NCBI RefSeq assembly: GCF_014764705.1
Contig: NZ_JACXXG010000033.1
Span: 1-43,642 of the forward strand
Origin: Stutzerimonas kunmingensis
Lineage (GTDB): Bacteria > Pseudomonadota > Gammaproteobacteria > Pseudomonadales > Pseudomonadaceae
Direction of reading: 5' to 3'
Length of the DNA: 43,642 bases
In this document: piece by piece, positions 38,670-43,642 of the stretch
How positions within the stretch are numbered: the stretch's first letter is position 1
How the letters are laid out: each line of letters starts with the position of its first letter
The notes under the pieces: model-generated
The model's input: the letters and a program-made list of their open reading frames with translations, nothing else
The model's database searches: none
What the model was told of the DNA's origin: nothing
Program-made: the position numbers and the translations under genes

Positions 38670-39977
38670 TTATGGCTGAGTGGCCGAGGTGATAACGGCC
38701 GACCCATCGCCGACGATTCGGGCGATTTCCGCCGCCGCCTGGTTAGCTTGCGAGAGCGCAGACAGATACTGAGAGCGGGCTTGGAAAAGCGTGCGTTGAG
38801 CATCCAGTACGTCAAGGAAGGTGAACTTTCCTAGTTCAAACCCCTTGCTGGCAGCTTCATAAGCGCTTTGGGCACTGGGGAGCATGTCGTTGCGCAACAG
38901 TTCGAACTGCTGGCGAGCAGTGCGCAGCCGCATGTGCGCTTGGGAAAGTTCGCTTTTCAGGCGTATATGGACGGCGTTAAGCTCGTCCTGCGCCTGGTAG
39001 GCCCGTTCCTGTGCTGCTCCGATGTTGCCTTGGTTTCGATCAAACAACGGCAGGGGCATCGAGATACTCACCAGTCCCAGCGTGCCGTTATATTCATCTG
39101 AGCGTTGGGCACCTACGCTAACCGTCACGTTAGAAAAGCGATTCGTCCTTTCCAGCTCCAACGCAGCCCGACGTCTTTCAGCCTCCCGACGCGCGCGGGT
39201 TAGTTGGGCGGAATCGTTCAAACGGCTATAAAGCTCAGCTAGCTCGGGAAGAGGAGGCACTGCCTCTACCGGCTCTTTTACTCGCTCAAAGCGTGGCTGT
39301 GGATTTCCCCAGTTGGCCGCCAGCCGAGTGCGCGCAGCTTCGAGTTCAGCTGTGGCCTGGGCAAGCTCTACTTGCACTCCAGTAGCCGCAACCCGCGCCC
39401 GGGTTTCCTCTACGGGAGAGACCATGCCGGCCCTCACACGTCGATTGGCAACGTTCACAGCTTGCTTCGCAAGCTTTGAAGCAGCCTGAGCGAGGTCCAG
39501 CCGTTCTTGAGCAGTAAGCACATCGTAGTATGCACCCATCACTGCCCCCCTCAGTCGAGCTTGGGCGTCCTGTAGGTCGGCGGCCGCTACGTCCATGGCG
39601 CGTTGCGCTGCCTCAATACGAGCCGAACGTTTACCACCCAGCTCTATTTCTTGGCTCAGCTCAAGCGTCGTCTCGGGGGCATCACCTCGGATTCCCTCCT
39701 GGCTAGCGGACAATATTGGATTCGGACGTGCTCCGGCTTGGCTAATCAATGCGCGAGAAGCAGCCAGCTCACGTCTTGCAGCAGCCAGTTCAGGGCTTGC
39801 AGAGCTAGCGAGCTCCAAGGCGCGTAGAAAGCTTATGGAGTCGACAGACTCAACGGGGAAGGTATTTGACACACTGACAGGTAAGGTCTGTGTGAAGGTC
39901 GGCAACTCTAAAGGCTGCGCATAGGCGAGGTTGCACGACAACATCGACAACCCCAGCGGTAAAAGAACTTTTCGCAC
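38670..39977 (-). CDS. czcC: CzcC-type outer-membrane channel (second copy)
   Basis: 435 residues, GTG start at 39977 with AGGAG 6 bases upstream. Signal peptide MRKVLLPLGLSMLSCNLAYA, then the two-repeat helical OMF plan (FLRALELASSASPELAAARR; EAASKGFELGKFTFLDVLDA). It forms the exit duct of the second CzcCBA pump. It follows czcI by 58 bases and precedes czcB by 9 bases. Confidence 0.9.
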   Translation of the reverse strand: MRKVLLPLGLSMLSCNLAYAQPLELPTFTQTLPVSVSNTFPVESVDSISFLRALELASSASPELAAARRELAASRALISQAGARPNPILSASQEGIRGDAPETTLELSQEIELGGKRSARIEAAQRAMDVAAADLQDAQARLRGAVMGAYYDVLTAQERLDLAQAASKLAKQAVNVANRRVRAGMVSPVEETRARVAATGVQVELAQATAELEAARTRLAANWGNPQPRFERVKEPVEAVPPLPELAELYSRLNDSAQLTRARREAERRRAALELERTNRFSNVTVSVGAQRSDEYNGTLGLVSISMPLPLFDRNQGNIGAAQERAYQAQDELNAVHIRLKSELSQAHMRLRTARQQFELLRNDMLPSAQSAYEAASKGFELGKFTFLDVLDAQRTLFQARSQYLSALSQANQAAAEIARIVGDGSAVITSATQP

Positions 39978-40035
39978 CGAAATCTCCTAGAAAAGGGAAG
40001 GTTCGGTGAGACGTCAGATACAGATAAATGGCGTC

Positions 40036-40425
40036 CTACTGGTTAATCTGGCGTCTCACCGGCTTTGCACCGATGCGCCAATTAGGTTTCTCAGGACGCC
40101 CCGCTTCAGCCGATGCGTAGCTAGCAGAAGAAAACGGTTTCAAGCTTATTGATAATACCGAACCGGGAGAAATCCCTTTCCTTATAAGCGGCTTGATATG
40201 GTCGCCATGAAAGACACAGTCTCCATCCAGACTGATTTTTTTTGCGGCTTTTGACGATCCTTCCTCGTCAGCACCCAGAGACTCGTGCGAATGTTCGTGA
40301 TGTCCAAGATGATTTGCTGCCGAACCATCCTCATGTCTGCAGTTCGTGCTAACAACTGCCCATGATGATTGCAATGGGAACAGGGCTAGCAACAACAGCA
40401 GAACTATTTTTCTCATCCAAGGCAA
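40036..40425 (-). CDS. czcI: CzcI-like small periplasmic protein
   Basis: 129 residues from a TTG at 40425, which has AGGAAG 8 bases upstream; ATG 40416 (MRKIVLLLL) is an alternative with poor spacing. Signal peptide (LLLLALFPLQSSWA), one CRHEDG and a His-rich GHHEHSHESLG segment, then a second cysteine in DGDCVFHGDH. Size, signal and His cluster match CzcI, a periplasmic regulator or metal binder encoded before czcC in Cupriavidus and Pseudomonas. First gene of czcICBA. Confidence 0.78.
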   Translation of the reverse strand: MPWMRKIVLLLLLALFPLQSSWAVVSTNCRHEDGSAANHLGHHEHSHESLGADEEGSSKAAKKISLDGDCVFHGDHIKPLIRKGISPGSVLSISLKPFSSASYASAEAGRPEKPNWRIGAKPVRRQINQ

Positions 40426-40565
40426 AACGATGACTTCCTGGTTTAGATGTCGAATCCAATCATAGAGCTACCCCCGCCAAGACGCGGAACACAGCGCCGC
40501 TACTGCGACAGTGATTCGTCCTGAGTTTAGGACACAATACACGAAAGCGTTGGCGGCGGCAAAAA

Positions 40566-41650
40566 CTGAGTGCAACACCTGACCTTTCCGGTACGGTGCT
40601 GCCCCCATGTCTTATACCGAACTCAGCGTTGAAGAGCGCGCCACCATTCAAATCGGTCATGCCCAAGGTTTCAGCCTGCGTGGGATTGCCTGCTTGATCA
40701 ACCGATCCCCTTCGACCATCAGCCGGGAGCTGCGCCGCAATCGAGATGCCTGTGGTGGCTACTCGGCCCGTGTAGCCCAACAGCAGATGCAAGCCCGCCG
40801 CCAGGTGTGTCGACCGATGCGAAAGCTGTTGCCGGGTAGCGAGCGCTTTGAGCTGGTGGTTCATATGCTGCGTGAGCGTTTGTCTCCCGAGCAGATTGCC
40901 GGCAAGCTGCGCAGCATGAACATTCCCAGCCTCAGAGAGGCCTACGTCTGTCGTGAGACGATCTATAACGCGATCTATGCCCTGCCGGTCGGTGAACTGC
41001 GCAAGGAGCTGATCATCTGCCTGCGCCAAAGCAAGACGACGCGCAGGCCGCGCTCTGGCGGTGTGGATCGGCGCGGTCAGATCCCTGAGATGGTCAGTAT
41101 TCATGTACGTCCGCCGGAGATCGAAGACCGGCTGATGCCAGGGCATTGGGAAGGCGACCTGATCAAGGGCAAGGCCAACGCCTCGTCTGTAGGTACGCTG
41201 GTGGAGCGCACCAGTGGCTACCTGATGCTGGTGAAGATGAACGACGCGACGGCGACCTCGGCGATGGAAGGCTTCAGTGCAGCGCTCAATGGCATGCCGC
41301 TGGCGATGCGCAAGAGCATGACCTACGACCAGGGCCGAGAAATGGCGCGGCATGCTGAAATCACTCAGCAGACCGGGGTGGCCATTTACTTCTGCGACCC
41401 GCACAGCCCTTGGCAGCGCGGCAGCAACGAAAACATCAATGGCTTGATCCGCCAGTACCTGCCCAAAGGCACAGACCTGTCGGTACACAGCCAGGAAGAA
41501 CTGGATGCCATCGCACTGCAACTGAACATGCGCCCACGTAAGCGCTTCGACTTCAAATGCCCAATTGAAGTTATGGGCAAAGTGATGCAGGAAGCCATGG
41601 CTATGCGGCATGATGCGCCTGCTTCAATTCAATAACCGTGTTGCACTCAG
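40566..41650 (+). mobile_element. IS30-family insertion sequence
   Basis: CTGAGTGCAACAC at 40566-40578 and GTGTTGCACTCAG at 41638-41650 are perfect 13-base terminal repeats around one intact transposase gene. The exact outer edge by a base or two and the short target duplication could not be fixed. The element separates czcI from its divergent neighbour, the OprD-type porin. Confidence 0.82.
40607..41635 (+). CDS. IS30-family transposase
   Basis: 342 residues with the IS30 N-terminal helix-turn-helix (SYTELSVEERATIQIGHAQG; RSPSTISRELRRNRDACGGY). The DDE core has D in GHWEGDLIKG, D in MTYDQGREMARH and E in SNENINGLIRQYLPKGTDL. It fills the element from just inside the left repeat to just before the right one. 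It appears functional. Confidence 0.93.
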   Translation: MSYTELSVEERATIQIGHAQGFSLRGIACLINRSPSTISRELRRNRDACGGYSARVAQQQMQARRQVCRPMRKLLPGSERFELVVHMLRERLSPEQIAGKLRSMNIPSLREAYVCRETIYNAIYALPVGELRKELIICLRQSKTTRRPRSGGVDRRGQIPEMVSIHVRPPEIEDRLMPGHWEGDLIKGKANASSVGTLVERTSGYLMLVKMNDATATSAMEGFSAALNGMPLAMRKSMTYDQGREMARHAEITQQTGVAIYFCDPHSPWQRGSNENINGLIRQYLPKGTDLSVHSQEELDAIALQLNMRPRKRFDFKCPIEVMGKVMQEAMAMRHDAPASIQ

Positions 41651-41754
41651 CTCCTGCAACCGCCGTTTTTATCTGCCTCGCCAAGCCGGGGAGATAACTG
41701 ATGGCCATGGGGCTGACTTTAAAGAAGAGTGGATAACGACCGCGTGACCGCAAC

Positions 41755-41770
41755 ATTACAAATCTGTAAT
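41755..41770. promoter_or_regulatory. CzcR/CopR-like response-regulator box before the OprD-type porin
   Basis: ATTACA-AATC-TGTAAT, a perfect palindrome of half-sites with a 4-base spacer, much like the cop/czc boxes bound by CopR/CzcR-type regulators. It lies about 155 bases before the porin ATG and close to the IS30 right end. A further AATAGTAATTTG half-site follows near 41808. Confidence 0.6.
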
Positions 41771-41923
41771 CGAGGATATGCGCGATTGCTTGCCTCTCAG
41801 ATAACAAAATAGTAATTTGCCGCTAATCCTGCGGTCATCTGCAGGGAAGAACTTGCCTAAGCGCTAAAAAAAAGCGAAAGGCGTCATTTGAGCACTGACC
41901 TGCCGTACACCAGGAGCATCATC

Positions 41924-43243
41924 ATGAGCAAAATGGCCGTTTTTTCACTAACAGCCCTTTCACTGGCATTGGGCAGCGCCCCGGTCTTTGCCCAATCGGA
42001 AACAGCGGAGGGCTTCATCGAAGGCAGCACGCTATCGCTGATAAATCGCAACTATTATTTCAATCGAGATTTTCGCGACGGTGAGAGTGCGACCGGCAAT
42101 GGCTACTCTGAGGAGTGGGCGCACGGATTAATGGCCTTCTTCGAGTCCGGATATACTCAAGGCTCGGTGGGGGTCGGTGTCGACGCCTTCGCCATGCTCG
42201 GTCTCAAGCTCGATTCTGGATCAGGACGTTCCGGTGCTGGCGGAAGCGTCGATCTTCTCCCCTACAATAGCGCCGGCGATGCCGAGGATGACTTTTCTCG
42301 AGTGGGAGGGGCCGTGAAAGCACGGTTCTTGGACACCGAGATTAAAGCTGGTGATGTGTTCCCCACTACTCCCGTCGTGCACTTTGGTGACGCACGGCTG
42401 CTGCCGGAGTCTTTCAAGGGGTTCACCGTTGTGAACAACTCGCTGGACAGTCTTACGCTTGCGGCCGGGCGCCTACACGCGATGAGCCAGCCCAATACCA
42501 GCAACACGAACGATGACTTCGTCACGTTTTATGGCGGTGCCGTCGACGCCCCTTGGCTCGGCTACGCAGGCGGCGACTATAGCGTCAACGAAAATCTCAG
42601 TCTTAGCCTGTATACCAGCCGCCTTAAAGATGCATGGAATCAGCATTACTTTGGTGTATCGGCCACTTACCCGCTTTCTGATGTCGTCGCGCTGCTGGGC
42701 ACCTTCAACTACTACAAGGCAACCGATGAAGGCCGCGAGCTGTTGGGCGAACTCAACAACAACATATGGAGCTCCAGCCTGGGTGTCGCCTTCGGCGCGC
42801 ACACCGTCACGGCGTCGTATCAGCGAAACAACGGTAACAACGACTTTGACTACCTGCGCCAGGCGGACTCGATCTACCTGAACAACTCCATCCAGTACAG
42901 TGATTTCAACTCACCTAAAGAACAGTCCTGGATGCTGCGCTACGACCTGAACATGGCGGGGTACGGCATACCTGGGCTTACTTTCATGACCCGCTACGCC
43001 CGCGGTTGGGGCGCCGATTACAGCAACGCGAACGAGGTGTACATGCGCCAAGACGATAACGGTGCGCCGCTGACCGGACAGAACCGCTGGGAACGCGACG
43101 TCGAAGCCCGCTACGTTGTACAGACTGGCTCTCTCAAGGATTTGTCTCTGCGGGTGCGCCAGGCTACCACGCGGGCGACTGCTTTCGAGTCCGACCTCGA
43201 TGAGGTCCGATTCATCGCCGAGTACCCTCTCTCGATCTTGTGA
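41924..43243 (+). CDS. OprD-family outer-membrane porin
   Basis: 439 residues from ATG 41924 with AGGAG 8 bases upstream. Signal peptide MSKMAVFSLTALSLALGSAPVFA, then the OprD signature FIEGSTLSLINRNYYFNRDF and an 18-strand-type beta-barrel ending with LDEVRFIAEYPLSIL. OprD-type porins take up small basic or aromatic solutes; some (OpdT in P. aeruginosa) sit beside metal regulators czcRS. The CzcR-like box upstream fits that link, but the substrate cannot be read from sequence. IS30 lies in its upstream region. A terminator follows. Confidence 0.9.
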   Translation: MSKMAVFSLTALSLALGSAPVFAQSETAEGFIEGSTLSLINRNYYFNRDFRDGESATGNGYSEEWAHGLMAFFESGYTQGSVGVGVDAFAMLGLKLDSGSGRSGAGGSVDLLPYNSAGDAEDDFSRVGGAVKARFLDTEIKAGDVFPTTPVVHFGDARLLPESFKGFTVVNNSLDSLTLAAGRLHAMSQPNTSNTNDDFVTFYGGAVDAPWLGYAGGDYSVNENLSLSLYTSRLKDAWNQHYFGVSATYPLSDVVALLGTFNYYKATDEGRELLGELNNNIWSSSLGVAFGAHTVTASYQRNNGNNDFDYLRQADSIYLNNSIQYSDFNSPKEQSWMLRYDLNMAGYGIPGLTFMTRYARGWGADYSNANEVYMRQDDNGAPLTGQNRWERDVEARYVVQTGSLKDLSLRVRQATTRATAFESDLDEVRFIAEYPLSIL

Positions 43244-43303
43244 AACACCATGAGCAACACCACATCTTCTTTAGTTTGCTCCCTTGGTTTGAAGATGTGT
43301 TTC

Positions 43304-43328
43304 AGGCGCCCATCAGGGCGCCTTTTTT
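43304..43328 (+). terminator. Intrinsic terminator after the porin
   Basis: AGGCGCCC, loop ATCA, GGGCGCCT, then a run of T's. A second, outer inverted repeat CACATCTTC/GAAGATGTG lies just upstream (43261-43299). Confidence 0.85.
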
Positions 43329-43523
43329 CGTTTGGTGCACCCGCTCGCGCTGCGGGTCAACCAAATGACCGGTAGATTACAAATTCGCAAGATAGCCCTC
43401 ACAGGGCTTTTACCGCGTTAAAGTGCTTCCCGCTTCCCTGGGCAGATCTTTTCGCCTCTGCCTTTCACGCTAGAGCCAAGCCGCTTTCGTCTTGACCTAG
43501 TTACTACATGGATTATTTTTGGT
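43329..43523. other. Short non-coding stretch
   Basis: 195 bases with no gene. It holds an ACCCGC/GCGGGT hairpin near 43338 and probably the ISL3-type element's end, which I could not pin down. Confidence 0.4.
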
Positions 43524-43642
43524 TCATCGCGCTTTCCCGGGGAAGGCAGCCTTGATTTTCAGGAAAAAGTATTCCGAGTCCCGAAAACCATAGGCCATAC
43601 GCTTGATCACCTTGATGCGGTTGTTGACGCCCTCAAGGACGC
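43524..43642 (-). CDS. ISL3-type transposase, C-terminal part (cut by window edge)
   Basis: Minus-strand reading ending at TGA 43524: VLEGVNNRIKVIKRMAYGFR, then DSEYFFLKIKAAFPGKAR. The EGxNNxIKxIKRxAYGFRxxxYF pattern is the conserved C-terminus of ISL3-family transposases, with the catalytic glutamate in LEG. Only the last 39 codons are in the window. Confidence 0.75.
   Translation of the reverse strand, partial: VLEGVNNRIKVIKRMAYGFRDSEYFFLKIKAAFPGKAR

Noticed and set aside
40460..41611. Long minus-strand reading frame (383 codons) opposite the IS30 transposase
   Set aside because: It is antisense to a clear IS30 transposase, has no family features and crosses the element's left border.

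Overview
This window is a mosaic of mobile and metal-resistance DNA from a gammaproteobacterium, most probably a Pseudomonas/Stutzerimonas-type organism. The signs are a Tn4652-type Tn3 transposon, an OprD-family porin, Pseudomonas-style czcICBA and czcD genes, and a site almost identical to the Pseudomonas dif sequence. Sequence alone does not show whether it lies on the chromosome or a plasmid. No tRNA, rRNA or CRISPR array was seen.

Layout. (1) 1-220: start of an IS21-family element running off the window. (2) 253-5251: a Tn7-like transposition operon on the minus strand in the order tnsA, tnsB/tniA, tnsC/tniB, tniQ/tnsD. Diverging from it across 119 bases is a tightly coupled four-gene operon (5371-8007): a single-TRD HsdS-like protein, an HsdM-like protein whose AdoMet and catalytic motifs are both degraded, and two small proteins. 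This pairing is the most unusual thing in the window. (3) 8070-11552: scars. There is an 18-base palindrome, a tail of a NYN/LOTUS-type gene, a small exported His/Asp-rich protein, and an IS5-family transposase gene interrupted by a group II intron that encodes its own reverse transcriptase. (4) 11693-18858: a CzcCBA-type RND metal efflux operon preceded by a BlaI-type repressor and an M56 (BlaR1-like) membrane protease. The same palindromic operator lies before the repressor gene and before czcC. (5) 18960-22221: remains of a Tn4371-like ICE (relaxase, tail of traF, head of the integrase) joined by an internal deletion. (6) 22222-25324: gene remnants (YgjP tail, PobR-like AraC regulator, FUSC aromatic exporter) with a dif-like XerC/XerD site and a complete IS5-family element. 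(7) 25325-28831: left end, tnpA and tnpC of a Tn4652-type transposon, inserted in the FUSC gene. (8) 28857-31603: an ACR3/BASS-type transporter diverging from dsbB, dsbA and an isoprenylcysteine-methyltransferase-like gene. (9) 31819-43243: a second metal module with czcD, a small exported protein, czcI-czcC-czcB-czcA, an IS30 insertion and an OprD-type porin preceded by a CzcR/CopR-like box. (10) 43524-43642: tail of an ISL3-type transposase.

How it works together. Two complete but dissimilar CzcCBA pumps, CzcD, CzcI, the exported small proteins and the disulfide-bond genes form a periplasm/efflux defence against Zn, Cd and Co, possibly also arsenic. One pump appears to be under BlaI/M56 proteolytic control. 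The porin of the second module carries a two-component-type box. Around these lie at least seven different transposable elements or remnants.
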